64,000 nucleotides of DNA, taken from NCBI GenBank assembly GCA_000967895.1, contig FO203512.1, positions 62,001 through 126,000 on the forward strand, written 5' to 3'. A program made the translations under genes and the position numbers. Below, one piece after another: positions 48,243 to 56,784 of this stretch. The DNA comes from Oleispira antarctica RB-8 (GTDB taxonomy: Bacteria > Pseudomonadota > Gammaproteobacteria > Pseudomonadales > Oceanobacteraceae). The notes below the pieces were generated by a model. The model saw only the letters and a list, made by a program, of their open reading frames with translations. It was not told the origin of the DNA and ran no database searches. The first letter of the stretch is position 1; each line of letters opens with the position of its first letter.

Positions 48243-49262
48243 ATGATAAAAATTGCTATTATTAATGATACAAGAGTAACAAGCCACTATGGCTGTATGT
48301 TGGTTATGGAGAACCTACTTGCATTATTAGAAAAGAATAACGTAGAAGTCGTATGGACTTGGGATGTAAGTGTCGATTGGCGAAAGCACAAAAGACAAAT
48401 ACTAAATCAGCCAAAAGTAGATGCTATTATAGTTAATGGTGAAGGCACTATACATCATAGTAAAGACCGGAAGTTTGCACAATCACTCGCTGAGTTCGCA
48501 CTATTTTCAAACGAAGTATTAAAAACCCCTAGCTATTTAATAAATGCAACGCTCTATAAAAATGACGCAAAAGAATATGAGAAGCTTAAAGAATACAGAG
48601 CAATATATGTTCGTGATAAAGGAAGTTTAGAGGAGTTAAATAGCTTCAAGCTAGAAGGGCGTTATGTTCCAGATCTTACATTTGCGGCCAATAATCGAGA
48701 CTATCTAGAGTTGAACGCTACTCAGGGCGTTGTGGTCATTGATAGCGCTATTAAACAAGATAATATCGTACTTAAAGAATTCTCTCAGCGAAACGGCTTT
48801 CCATTCAAGAGTATGATTGTTGCGCGAAGAAAGAATGCCAAGTTTATTAGAAGTCCTCGGCCTTATATAAAAAATATTCTCAAATATCTAACTTCAGATA
48901 GAAAAATTTCCACAAGTCCAACTACTTATATTCAATACCTACGCGATCACCGTTTAGTTATTACTGGCAGGTATCACACAGTTTCAATGTGCATAAAAAA
49001 TAGAATACCTTTTATTGCCATTGACTCAAATACTCCAAAAATTAGGTATCTTCTGGCTGATGCACTAGGTGAAACTAAAAGAAACATTCAGCTTTCTGAG
49101 CTAGAGCAGATCAAACTAACTGAACGTTATGAGTATAGTGATGAAGAGTTAATAAAACTGAGCCGGTTCATTCACACTTCAGAAGAAATGATTGATGGCA
49201 TGATTGCTCATATTGTAAATGATGTAGAAAGCGATCGTACCAAAAAGTACTGTTATAAATGA
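48243..49262 (+). CDS. Polysaccharide pyruvyl transferase family protein
   Basis: A 339-residue protein of the PF04230 type. It starts KIAIINDTRVTSHYGCMLVM, has a GEGTIHHSK motif near residue 62, and the strongly typical C-terminal VITGRYHTVSMCIKNRIPFI stretch near residue 240, followed by DSNTPKIRYLL. Members add pyruvate ketals to cell-surface sugars or act in related glycan modification. It begins an AT-rich gene set only 45 bp after the chp operon's last gene, with no terminator seen. Its stop overlaps the next start as ATGA. Confidence 0.85.
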   Translation: MIKIAIINDTRVTSHYGCMLVMENLLALLEKNNVEVVWTWDVSVDWRKHKRQILNQPKVDAIIVNGEGTIHHSKDRKFAQSLAEFALFSNEVLKTPSYLINATLYKNDAKEYEKLKEYRAIYVRDKGSLEELNSFKLEGRYVPDLTFAANNRDYLELNATQGVVVIDSAIKQDNIVLKEFSQRNGFPFKSMIVARRKNAKFIRSPRPYIKNILKYLTSDRKISTSPTTYIQYLRDHRLVITGRYHTVSMCIKNRIPFIAIDSNTPKIRYLLADALGETKRNIQLSELEQIKLTERYEYSDEELIKLSRFIHTSEEMIDGMIAHIVNDVESDRTKKYCYK

Positions 49263-50284
49263 AAAAATTGATTCGTCGCTGGTTAAATCATTATAAAAAT
49301 CAGCGTAGGAAAACACAGTTCGAGAGCTTGGTAGGAATAGATCTAGATTCGTTAGTTAAGTCTTGCGAGGCAATAGTTTTAAATAAGACTGGTTATATAG
49401 TATATACAAAATTCAGGGATCTAGGTGGTGTAAATAATCATGGCATGCTTCTGCATTACTCTGTTCAGAGTAATCAACCAGTCGCGATATCTAAGATTGA
49501 AGAGTCATCGCTTGCTGACCGCGAGTATCGGTTTTTGACATGGCAAGAGGAATTTCGCGCTAATACTTTAGGAGCTGTGCCATTTGGATTGACCACTGTA
49601 TCAGAGCAGGGATACAGTTGCCTTATTACATCGGTATTGGAGCATCCCAAGGTATTTTCATATTCTCAAGCGCAGCAATTATTTCATGCGTTAGGGCAAC
49701 AACCTGGAAAAGTTTCATTTCTTTCATTATCAGGAGAAAAAGAAGATCTTAAGGACGAGATTAATGATTCTACAAGAATCAAATCAATTCTAGTTCACTT
49801 GGTTTCACAATTTGGTTCTGAAAATTGTGAGAGCTTTTATAAAACGATTCTTCAAGAAAGAGAAGGAGTGTTCAAAAATAATCAAGACTTGTTCACAACC
49901 CTTCAACCTTTAATGAATAGTATTTATACGAAGTTACAATCGTATGATATGACACTCCATGAAGGTTTAGTACACGGTGATTTTAAACAACAAAACATTA
50001 TGGAATGCGGTGATTCTTATCGGGTTATCGATTGTCAGTATTATACCTACGGTATTCGATTGTGGGATCTTGCTTTTTTATATTCCAAAGATGCACATGG
50101 ATTCGATAATATAAAGCAAGAAATAGAAAAGCTTCCTTTACTTGAGGATAGGTTACTTGTTCTCTTTTTTTATGTGATAGCCAGTTTAATAAATGTGAAG
50201 AAAAAAAGAGCAAATAAAGTGATTGTATTTCAGATATATCCAGCAACTTCATATGCTAATCAACTGTTGGACATTAAAGAATAA
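49259..50284 (+). CDS. APH-like phosphotransferase in the polysaccharide island
   Basis: A 341-residue protein with a kinase-like catalytic loop: GLVHGDFKQQNIM near residue 238 and the metal aspartate YRVIDCQYY near residue 258, then LWDLAFLY. This is the pattern of the aminoglycoside/choline kinase (APH) superfamily. N-terminally it has a basic stretch and an ATP-lobe-like region. Being coupled to a pyruvyltransferase-like and a capsule-like gene, it probably phosphorylates a sugar, lipid or amino-alcohol of the surface glycan; antibiotic resistance is unlikely. The exact substrate is unknown. Confidence 0.75.
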   Translation: MKKLIRRWLNHYKNQRRKTQFESLVGIDLDSLVKSCEAIVLNKTGYIVYTKFRDLGGVNNHGMLLHYSVQSNQPVAISKIEESSLADREYRFLTWQEEFRANTLGAVPFGLTTVSEQGYSCLITSVLEHPKVFSYSQAQQLFHALGQQPGKVSFLSLSGEKEDLKDEINDSTRIKSILVHLVSQFGSENCESFYKTILQEREGVFKNNQDLFTTLQPLMNSIYTKLQSYDMTLHEGLVHGDFKQQNIMECGDSYRVIDCQYYTYGIRLWDLAFLYSKDAHGFDNIKQEIEKLPLLEDRLLVLFFYVIASLINVKKKRANKVIVFQIYPATSYANQLLDIKE

Positions 50285-50285
50285 G

Positions 50286-51386
50286 ATGAATTATAAAGTA
50301 TTATTTTTTTCGGTTAATCGGCATCAAGAGCAGTATTTTGAAAAACTTTTAAAAGCGATTAGAAAGCAAGATCGAGGTACTTTACTGCATAAAAGAAAAT
50401 TGGCTTTGCGATTACCTTCATTATCTCTTAGTAAGTCAGATTTTTTATTATTGAAAGAAGTTAATCTGATGAGATTAACTTACTATCATAATAAGACAGG
50501 AAACAAAAATAATATTATAGAGAAATTAATTAGGTCACCATTTTATATAATTACAACGGCACTGTTTCTATTAAGGGTTAAAAAGCTTCTTAAAGAGCAG
50601 TGCCCTGACTTAATAATTTTGTGGAATGATATGAAATGGCATCAATATGTCATTAAGAAATTAGCATTCGAGTTTGGGATTAAAACAGCATTTTTCGAAA
50701 ATGGAGCTCTACCTAATACCGTTACTTTTGATAAGAAAGGGGTAAATTTTAACAATAGTATTCCTAGAGATAAGAAATTTTATTTGGATAGAAGCAAAGA
50801 ATACAGTCACATTAATGAAGAACGTAGTTTGGTTTCATTGGAGCAAGGTTATATATTTATTCCTTTTCAGGTTGATTATGATACACAAATTATAAGTCAC
50901 TCCCCATGGGTTAATAATATGGAGGAATTATATTTTATTGCTGAAAGGCTACTAGCTTCACTACCTGCAAAGGTAAGGATAATAATAAAAGAACACCCTA
51001 AGTCTGCTAGGAATTATGAGTACCTGCATAGAAAAAATCCTAGAATTATCTTTGAAAACTCAAAAGAAACAGATGTTTTAATCTTGAACTCAGAGGTTGT
51101 TATTACGGTAAATTCAACCGTTGGATTAGAGGGTATTATCAAGGACAAGCCAGTGCTAGTTTTAGGCAATGCCTTTTATGCAATTGATGGTCTTTGCCAG
51201 AGTGTAGAAAGTGAAAGAGAGCTTGTTCATAAGGTATTGAATGCGATAGGCCCAGATAAAATCATCAAAAACAGTTTTATTGAGTTTTTAAAAGAGTATT
51301 ATGTCGATGGAAATTGGCATGAGCCATCTTTTCAGCACATTAATAATATTGAAAAACGAATTTACGAGCATTTAGAAAAAGTATGA
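50286..51386 (+). CDS. Capsule polysaccharide biosynthesis protein, KpsS-like
   Basis: A 366-residue protein of the Capsule_synth family (KpsC/KpsS-type Kdo transferases). The C-terminal half shows YIFIPFQVDYDTQIISHSPW, the IIIKEHPKSARNYEYL motif and VVITVNSTVGLEGIIKDKPV with LVLGNAFYAIDGLC, typical of this fold. The N-terminus MNYKVLFFSVNRHQEQYFEK fits the first Rossmann domain. It starts one base after the APH-like stop and overlaps the ligase by four bases. A role in adding Kdo or a related sugar to a lipid or core acceptor is likely. Confidence 0.82.
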   Translation: MNYKVLFFSVNRHQEQYFEKLLKAIRKQDRGTLLHKRKLALRLPSLSLSKSDFLLLKEVNLMRLTYYHNKTGNKNNIIEKLIRSPFYIITTALFLLRVKKLLKEQCPDLIILWNDMKWHQYVIKKLAFEFGIKTAFFENGALPNTVTFDKKGVNFNNSIPRDKKFYLDRSKEYSHINEERSLVSLEQGYIFIPFQVDYDTQIISHSPWVNNMEELYFIAERLLASLPAKVRIIIKEHPKSARNYEYLHRKNPRIIFENSKETDVLILNSEVVITVNSTVGLEGIIKDKPVLVLGNAFYAIDGLCQSVESERELVHKVLNAIGPDKIIKNSFIEFLKEYYVDGNWHEPSFQHINNIEKRIYEHLEKV

Positions 51387-52651
51387 ATGTATTAAGCAAG
51401 TGGAATAGGAATTTTGGCTTTATTAATGGGTTAGGGTTAGTTTTAATTTCGATCTGCTTTCTATTTATGCATCTCAATTCTAAGCCAGCTCAAACACAAT
51501 TGACTTATTTACCTATGTTGCTGCCTTTATTTTTTCTTTTGCCATTAAGAAAGGAAATCTATAAGGCCGAGATTCAATTTCTTATACTCTCATCTCTAAT
51601 ATTTATCTCGTCCCTAATAAGCTATGGGGTTCAAGGAGATATTTTTACACAGGATTTTCGGAGTCACTGGATATACCTTCTTGCATTTGGTGTATTTTCT
51701 GTGTTGATTCATACAAAAATAACAAAGAATTATTTATATACTCTAGTAGTATTGTCTGCTGCACTTGTTTTATATAATGTCTTCTTTGAATATTTTAATA
51801 ATGGCTCTAGAGGCTGGCAAACGCACGGTAAGCCGATATTTTTTGGAAATATAGCCTTAACAACAGGGTTGATTAGTTTAGTTCTATCTTCAGATAAAAG
51901 CCAAAGTTTAGTCGTACGTATTTTATTACTCTTAGCGGCTGTAGCGGGAATAGCGGGATCAATTTGGTCTCAGACTCGGGGTGGTTGGATATTCTTAATA
52001 CTATTTTTCGGTGTTTTTATTTTTAGCCAGATAATAACTGCTCAGAATAAAAAGAAGGCTATTCTATTAGCCTCAGGTTCTCTTATAACCTTATGCCTTA
52101 TAGCTTTGCCATTTTCCCAAAAGATTGAGTCTCGTATTAATCATGGGTACTCAAATATTGAGAATTATTTTTCTGGAGGTAATGCAAATACGTCTCTTGG
52201 TTTAAGGTTTGAGTTCTGGCGCGTTTCTATTGAGCAGTTCAAGGATAATCCGATAATTGGAACTGCACGAACTGGATTCTTATCCAAAAAGGATCAGATG
52301 TTATCAGAAAATAATTTAGCATCTTCAGCAAAGAGCTATGAGCACGCACATAGTGACTTATTTTGGACAATGGGTACAAAAGGTCTTTTGGGTTTATTCA
52401 GTTTATATGGCCTATATCTATTTCTTCTGCGATTTTATTATATTAGTAGTCAGAGCAGGGAAGTGCGATTTTACGCCTTGTCAGGGTTAACGGTTGTCAC
52501 TGGTTATATGGTTTATGGCCTTAGTGAAAGTTTCTTTTCAATGAAGCTAGGAATAGGTTATTTCATTATTATCAACTTAGTACTTATTCGCCTAATTAGT
52601 TTGACTAAGGTAGGTAGTGATAAACCTTTAGTGCTATTTAATAGAGAGTAA
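51383..52651 (+). CDS. O-antigen ligase/polymerase-like membrane protein (Wzy/WaaL family)
   Basis: A 422-residue polytopic membrane protein with about eleven hydrophobic segments. The Wzy_C signature region includes WSQTRGGWIFLILF (about residue 195) and a periplasmic loop of about 80 residues with RFEFWRVSIEQFKDNPIIG, GFLSKKDQM and HAHSDLFWTMGTKG, where the histidine near residue 328 matches the conserved ligase/polymerase position. It either ligates glycan to lipid A-core or polymerises repeat units. Its end overlaps the convergent kinase gene by 18 bases. Confidence 0.88.
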   Translation: MNVLSKWNRNFGFINGLGLVLISICFLFMHLNSKPAQTQLTYLPMLLPLFFLLPLRKEIYKAEIQFLILSSLIFISSLISYGVQGDIFTQDFRSHWIYLLAFGVFSVLIHTKITKNYLYTLVVLSAALVLYNVFFEYFNNGSRGWQTHGKPIFFGNIALTTGLISLVLSSDKSQSLVVRILLLLAAVAGIAGSIWSQTRGGWIFLILFFGVFIFSQIITAQNKKKAILLASGSLITLCLIALPFSQKIESRINHGYSNIENYFSGGNANTSLGLRFEFWRVSIEQFKDNPIIGTARTGFLSKKDQMLSENNLASSAKSYEHAHSDLFWTMGTKGLLGLFSLYGLYLFLLRFYYISSQSREVRFYALSGLTVVTGYMVYGLSESFFSMKLGIGYFIIINLVLIRLISLTKVGSDKPLVLFNRE

Positions 52652-53335
52652 TAAAGCGGAAAACATTGTTTTCTCAGAGGGTAAAAGTAGCTGCTGTCCG
52701 CTATATGAATAATCTATATAGCGGTTAATTGAGTGGTTATGTTTTTTTGTAAACTTCTTAGTATTAAATGAACGGTATGTTGTCACCCCAGCATCAATCC
52801 ATACTATTTCCCCACGATTATTGGCAAATACATTGTCAAGATGAAAGTCAGAGAAGACAATGTGATTATCTCTCATAGCTTTAAGACCATCATAAATGGA
52901 TTTCATGATCGCCCCACGAAGTGCTTCGTTAAGAGTATCTTCTTTTATTAATTTAGATAGCTCTTGAAAACCAGACTGTATCAGGTTTTCCATAACGTAA
53001 TATCCTAGGAATTCATGGTTAGCACTTGGAACAATACCATATCCCACTTCATGGATTGTGGGAACTTTAAGTCCTAGCTTTGCTAGTAAGCTGCTTCCTT
53101 TAACTTCCTTTGTTATACGGCTGTGATTCCATAGTAATTTTAGATATTCATGCCAGCTTCTTGCCCTAATAAATTTAATGATGAATTTTGATTCATTAAA
53201 AATTCCTACGAGAGAAGGAGTATGATCGACTAAAATATCATCAACTAAATTTTCATTGAGCTTTAGTTTGGATCTTGTTGTTAAAAAGAGCTGTGTTCTT
53301 TTATTCGAAAGGTGAAAGGTAGACAGTTTAATCAT
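52634..53335 (-). CDS. LPS-core kinase-like protein (WaaP/RfaY-type fold)
   Basis: A 233-residue kinase-fold protein. The catalytic loop is IVFSDFHLDNVFAN near residue 165 and the metal-binding segment is EIVWIDAGVTTYR. An ATP-lobe lysine may be in FIIKFIRARSW. It resembles the heptose or Kdo kinases of LPS core (InaA/WaaP/RfaY group), though identity is distant. Its ATG overlaps the yrbL-like stop (ATGA), so the two kinases are translationally coupled. It is convergent with and overlapping the O-antigen-ligase-like gene. Confidence 0.75.
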   Translation of the reverse strand: MIKLSTFHLSNKRTQLFLTTRSKLKLNENLVDDILVDHTPSLVGIFNESKFIIKFIRARSWHEYLKLLWNHSRITKEVKGSSLLAKLGLKVPTIHEVGYGIVPSANHEFLGYYVMENLIQSGFQELSKLIKEDTLNEALRGAIMKSIYDGLKAMRDNHIVFSDFHLDNVFANNRGEIVWIDAGVTTYRSFNTKKFTKKHNHSINRYIDYSYSGQQLLLPSEKTMFSALLLSIK

Positions 53336-53913
53336 TCATTATTGCTCATTAGTGCTCGATCAATACGAGCTAGTTTTCGCTCCAAACCTTTCCAAGCTTT
53401 ATCTATTGACGTGTTTACAAGGCTCTGTAATCTAATTGTAAGAGGGTTTATATTGGAATTACTCACGCCATCAATAATCAATAGATTTACTCCATTCGGC
53501 GTTCTTTCGCAGCTTATATTTGATGGGCTTATATCTCTGACACAAATTTTATTAGAAATAAGGTAGTTTTTTAACTCATTAAGTTGGGGTTGAATCCATT
53601 CGATTGAGAACTCTTGCGATTCTAAACATTGACGTAGGGTTTTTGAAACTTTTTTGTCATAGTCTCTAATTAAATCAAACGTATAACCTAACCCCTTATC
53701 TGTTTTTACCGTCCCTCGAAATACTGAAATCTTTGATAAATCAGTGTTTTTTTTATTTAGAAAATTAAAATAACTAACTTCTCGCTTAGACTGTTTGTTA
53801 TCACTAATAGAAACTTTAATACAGAGGTTGGAGTCATGAGGATGCTGATAACAAACACGGTCACGGCCTTTTCCAACAATAAGCTCGTCAGTTAAATAAA
53901 TTTCATTATTCAT
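53332..53913 (-). CDS. YrbL-family kinase-like protein
   Basis: A 193-residue protein matching the PhoP-network YrbL family. Features are an N-terminal lobe starting LIVGKGRDRVCYQHPHDSN, LCIKVSISDNKQSKREVSYF with candidate Lys and Glu, a catalytic loop CVRDISPSNISCE near residue 130 and a metal-site LLIIDGVSNSN. YrbL proteins have a minimal kinase fold and often occur in LPS clusters; substrates are unknown. It follows the glycosyltransferase-like gene by 15 bp and is coupled to the next kinase. Confidence 0.82.
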   Translation of the reverse strand: MNNEIYLTDELIVGKGRDRVCYQHPHDSNLCIKVSISDNKQSKREVSYFNFLNKKNTDLSKISVFRGTVKTDKGLGYTFDLIRDYDKKVSKTLRQCLESQEFSIEWIQPQLNELKNYLISNKICVRDISPSNISCERTPNGVNLLIIDGVSNSNINPLTIRLQSLVNTSIDKAWKGLERKLARIDRALMSNNE

Positions 53914-53928
53914 TATTCTTGAATGCCC

Positions 53929-55011
53929 TTAAAAATCATTTAAAGAACTGAGTTCTTTAACATCAACCATTTCTATTTTAAGTGATGTATACAAGGAATA
54001 GAGCTGCTCTGATACGGAGGTTTTTTCTTCTAGTGCAGCAATAACCCTTAAGTCTGGACGTAACCAGCGTGCATTTAATAATACGCTAGAAAAATCGCCA
54101 AGAATGGTTCTCTTTTTTGGAAATATTAACAAAAGCGCTTCAAAGTTAACTTGCTTAGGAATCAATTGGCACCCAATCGCTTTTAGTTCTAAAGCATCTT
54201 GCTTTATATCGCGAGGATGATATTTGACAGCAATATTTTTTCCCTGAGCTGTAAGTTGTGATATCAAACCAATAAGTGAGTCTTTGTAGTGCTTGTTTTT
54301 AGCAATAATAGATTCATGAGGTAACGCGATAAGAACATCAATCGCTTGGATGGAATCGAAGTCAATATCCTTTGTTGCTAAGAGTTGAGCTGAGAAATTA
54401 TTGAGGCTGTCGGACTGTAACCACTCTGAGGAAAGCTCTATAAGATTTTTTTCTTCTAGCAAGGGATGTACGAGATTTGGGAATGCAGCATAAACATTGG
54501 TTACCCAAGCAGATCCGCCAATAGTTGGAGGGTTTTTCCACCAAAAACCATAGGCTATTTTTTTGATAGTACTATCAACTACCATGTCGCCAATGCCCAG
54601 CGATGGCGGTCTACCTAAATAGGTATATGTACCTTCATCGATGTAATTACCTTCTGCTCCACCATACTCTTGGCTTTTAAACATGGAATATTGAAATTCA
54701 ATGCGGCGATCATTGCCAGTATAAATTTGAGTAGGTTTAAATTGTTCAATGATTACATCAAGTGCTGAAAAAATTTCTTTTCTTGAGTTACGCTTCTCTA
54801 TAAACCCTTTAATACGACCAGGAAAAATATAAGTTTCTTCAAAGGGAGAATCATTCCACTTATTTACTTGCTCATAATAGAAATTATCATTAGTACTTAC
54901 TTGATCAATAAAAACCAATATATTCTTTTTATCTGAACGCTGAGAGGCTATGGCAGATGCTAGAAACAAGTGCAACGGTGTGGACACTAAGTATATTTCA
55001 TAATCCGTCAT
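53929..55011 (-). CDS. Sialyltransferase/polysialyltransferase-like glycosyltransferase
   Basis: A 360-residue GT-B-fold protein. The N-terminal YEIYLVSTPLHLFLASAIA is typical of the GT52/polysialyltransferase group, which begin with a strand followed by TPLH or TPLQ. In the middle, NYIDEGTYTYLGRPP resembles the conserved DEG/DDG loop. In the C-terminal half, IAVKYHPRD matches the KxHP motif and TILGDFSSVLLNAR matches the SS motif of bacterial sialyltransferases. No sialic-acid synthesis genes are visible here, so the donor sugar is uncertain. It heads the minus-strand three-gene unit of the island. Confidence 0.78.
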   Translation of the reverse strand: MTDYEIYLVSTPLHLFLASAIASQRSDKKNILVFIDQVSTNDNFYYEQVNKWNDSPFEETYIFPGRIKGFIEKRNSRKEIFSALDVIIEQFKPTQIYTGNDRRIEFQYSMFKSQEYGGAEGNYIDEGTYTYLGRPPSLGIGDMVVDSTIKKIAYGFWWKNPPTIGGSAWVTNVYAAFPNLVHPLLEEKNLIELSSEWLQSDSLNNFSAQLLATKDIDFDSIQAIDVLIALPHESIIAKNKHYKDSLIGLISQLTAQGKNIAVKYHPRDIKQDALELKAIGCQLIPKQVNFEALLLIFPKKRTILGDFSSVLLNARWLRPDLRVIAALEEKTSVSEQLYSLYTSLKIEMVDVKELSSLNDF

Positions 55012-55122
55012 ATATTATTTCACTTCCATTATTTAAATTTGAGATTGACTTAAATTGTGTCATTCATATTAACGATATTTTTATTTAGCATGAGTAACGT
55101 GGCCAATGTGTAAGCTCGTTAC

Positions 55123-55183
55123 GGTCAGGCTATGTTAACCATGATAAATATTTTATTGCTGTTGTTCGTAGGCTAACCTGACC
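55123..55183. repeat. Inverted repeat upstream of the glycosyltransferase gene
   Basis: ggtcagg at 55123-55129 and cctgacc at 55177-55183, with further partial pairing inside (ctatgttaacc against gtaggctaa). It lies between the glycosyltransferase gene and a decayed gene. It could be a hairpin, a degenerate mobile-element end or an operator; nothing decides. Confidence 0.4.
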
Positions 55184-55188
55184 ATATT

Positions 55189-55612
55189 CTAACATTGATC
55201 TAAAGAATAATAGGAGGCTCCTGTCATTATCCGATCAAATATATCTAGAGCATCATGTTTGGTAAAAAGGCCGTTCTTAGCGCTTGGCCAATACTCAACT
55301 TCGGATTGATGAATGAATAATACTGATGATCTAGACCTTAAGGCAATAGGTGTTGTTTTGGATTCAAGCGCCACCAGTATCGCGAAACAGTGTTTTCCAC
55401 CAATATTTATCTATCTCCAATCTTTATTATTGACTAGAAATATACCCATATTGATTTGGGTTATAGCCATTTTCCTTGATGGTATTATATACCGATATTA
55501 ATCTTTCGTATTCAAGCTTGCCTAGATTTGCAGATACTGACCCGAAATATTGCCAACCAAGATCATCTTTTGTTGATAAACCTAGTTTATGGGATTCCTA
55601 CGATGGAGTATT
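55189..55612 (-). pseudogene. Decayed gene for a ParB-like-domain protein of LPS clusters
   Basis: No intact frame, but on the minus strand two neighbouring frames read as one protein. Upstream (55597-55430) gives ESHKLGLSTKDDLGWQYFG and then GKLEYERLISVYNTIKENGY ending in a stop at 55427-55429. After a one-base frame change the text goes LVNNKDWR, a stop at 55411-55413, then IGGKHCFAILVALESKTTPI and EVEYWPSAKNGLFTKHDALD, ending at 55189. This order (KLExxRLxxVYxxIKxNGY, then GGKHRxAxLxALxxKxIP, then WPxVKxGLFTxxEAL) matches a ParB-like nuclease-domain family found in LPS clusters. A further stop at 55598-55600 lies where a tryptophan would be expected. The 5' part is not recognisable. The gene is broken by a frameshift and at least two stops. 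Confidence 0.72.
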
Positions 55613-55620
55613 CTAAGCAT

Positions 55621-55837
55621 TAACATCAACACAAGCGCGTAAGAGTTTTCATCTGGAGTTGATGTGTTCCTAAGTATTATTATTATTGCTATTGGGTGGT
55701 ATTTTTAGAAGTTAACATTGTCACTGTTTAATACAGGTCTAATCAAGCTAGGGCAGAGCCGCTGATCTCTTTAGCGCTGTTTTATTTAGTCTTGAGAGAT
55801 GAGCTGTTGGTCTTCGTTGACTTTGGGCTGCAAGTAT
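55621..55837. other. Non-coding stretch between the pseudogene and the metF terminator
   Basis: No gene found. It may include the degraded 5' part of the ParB-like gene: a minus-strand fragment reads TPDENSYALVLMLML before stopping, but this is too short to judge. Otherwise it shows AT-rich, non-repetitive sequence. Confidence 0.45.
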
Positions 55838-55878
55838 AAAAACTGTGTATCAGCGATACATTAATACACAGATTTTTT
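55838..55878. terminator. Bidirectional terminator behind metF
   Basis: An 8-bp stem ctgtgtat (55843-55850) / atacacag (55864-55871) with a 13-base loop. On the minus strand it is followed by five T residues (A-run 55838-55842), fitting metF termination. On the plus strand six T residues follow at 55873-55878. Confidence 0.75.
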
Positions 55879-55883
55879 AGTAT

Positions 55884-56708
55884 CTATCTAATATTATTCC
55901 AAATAGCCAAGCTAGGCTCTGCCTGATTCATGGTATAGAAGTGAATTCCCGGCACCCCCTGATCCAGTAGATTCTGGCTTAAGTTAGAAACAACTTCTTC
56001 GCCAAACTTTACAATGCTCTCACTGTCATCGCCATAAGCTTCTAGCTGTTTACGAATCCAACGAGGAATTTCAGCACCACAAGCATCTGAGAAACGTGCC
56101 AGTTTCGAATAGTTGGTGATTGGCATAATGCCTGGAATAATTGGAATCTCGATGCCCATGGCTTGTACACGGTCAACGAAGTGGAAGTAGCTATCTGCAT
56201 TAAAGAAATACTGGGTAATCGCGCTGTCGGCTCCGGCTTTTACTTTACGCTCGAAGTTCTTTAAGTCGGCTTCAAAGCTCGGTGCTTGCGGGTGCATTTC
56301 AGGGTAAGCAGCAACTTCAAGGGTGAAGTGGTCTCCTGTTTCTTGGCGGATAAATTCAACCAGTTCGTTGGCGTAGCGTAATTCACTATTGGCCATGCCA
56401 GCGCCAGAAGGTAGATCGCCACGCAAGGTCACGATGCGCTTGATGCCCATCTTTTTATAGTCGAGCAAGATTTCGCGTAAATCGGCTTTACTATCACCCA
56501 CACAGGATAGGTGTGGCGCGGCGGCAATGCCTGATTCTTGTACGGACTTTACGATGGAACGAGTGCGGCCACGAGTGGAACCGCCAGCGCCATAGGTTAC
56601 CGAGATAAATTCAGGGTTTTCTTGGGCCAAGCGATCGCGTACTTTTAATAATTTTTCCGTGCCCGCATCGGTTTGAGTTGGGAAAAATTCGAAACTTATT
56701 TTGGCCAT
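55884..56708 (-). CDS. metF: 5,10-methylenetetrahydrofolate reductase
   Basis: A 274-residue TIM-barrel flavoprotein that makes 5-methyltetrahydrofolate for methionine synthesis. Motifs: KISFEFFPTQTDAGTEKL with the catalytic Glu, FISVTYGAGGSTRGRT, AAPHLSCVG, RGDLPSGAG, and ADSAITQYFFNADSYFHFVD. It is slightly shorter than E. coli MetF (296). It lies behind ahcY with a terminator-like hairpin between them. AAGGAG precedes the ATG. Confidence 0.97.
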   Translation of the reverse strand: MAKISFEFFPTQTDAGTEKLLKVRDRLAQENPEFISVTYGAGGSTRGRTRSIVKSVQESGIAAAPHLSCVGDSKADLREILLDYKKMGIKRIVTLRGDLPSGAGMANSELRYANELVEFIRQETGDHFTLEVAAYPEMHPQAPSFEADLKNFERKVKAGADSAITQYFFNADSYFHFVDRVQAMGIEIPIIPGIMPITNYSKLARFSDACGAEIPRWIRKQLEAYGDDSESIVKFGEEVVSNLSQNLLDQGVPGIHFYTMNQAEPSLAIWNNIR

Positions 56709-56735
56709 AACAGCTCCTTTTAGCTTATTGGCGGC

Positions 56736-56769
56736 AAAAAAAAGACAGACCGAAAGAATCGACCTGTCT
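56736..56769 (-). terminator. Intrinsic terminator or attenuator between ahcY and metF
   Basis: On the minus strand the arm agacaggtcga (56769-56759) pairs with tcggtctgtct (56753-56743) with two G-U pairs and a five-base loop, followed by eight T residues (A-run 56736-56743). The metF start is only about 27 bases further on, so metF expression requires read-through or a promoter inside the hairpin region. Confidence 0.8.
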
Positions 56770-56784
56770 CAATATAAATATTTT

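Noticed and set aside
49259-50284. Antibiotic resistance by an aminoglycoside phosphotransferase
   Set aside because: Only the general kinase-fold motifs are shared; the gene is coupled within a glycan operon and lacks the features of resistance enzymes.
55313-55501. Plus-strand 62-codon frame with a hydrophobic end
   Set aside because: It lies opposite the decayed ParB-like gene, whose motif blocks explain the sequence better; no ribosome site.
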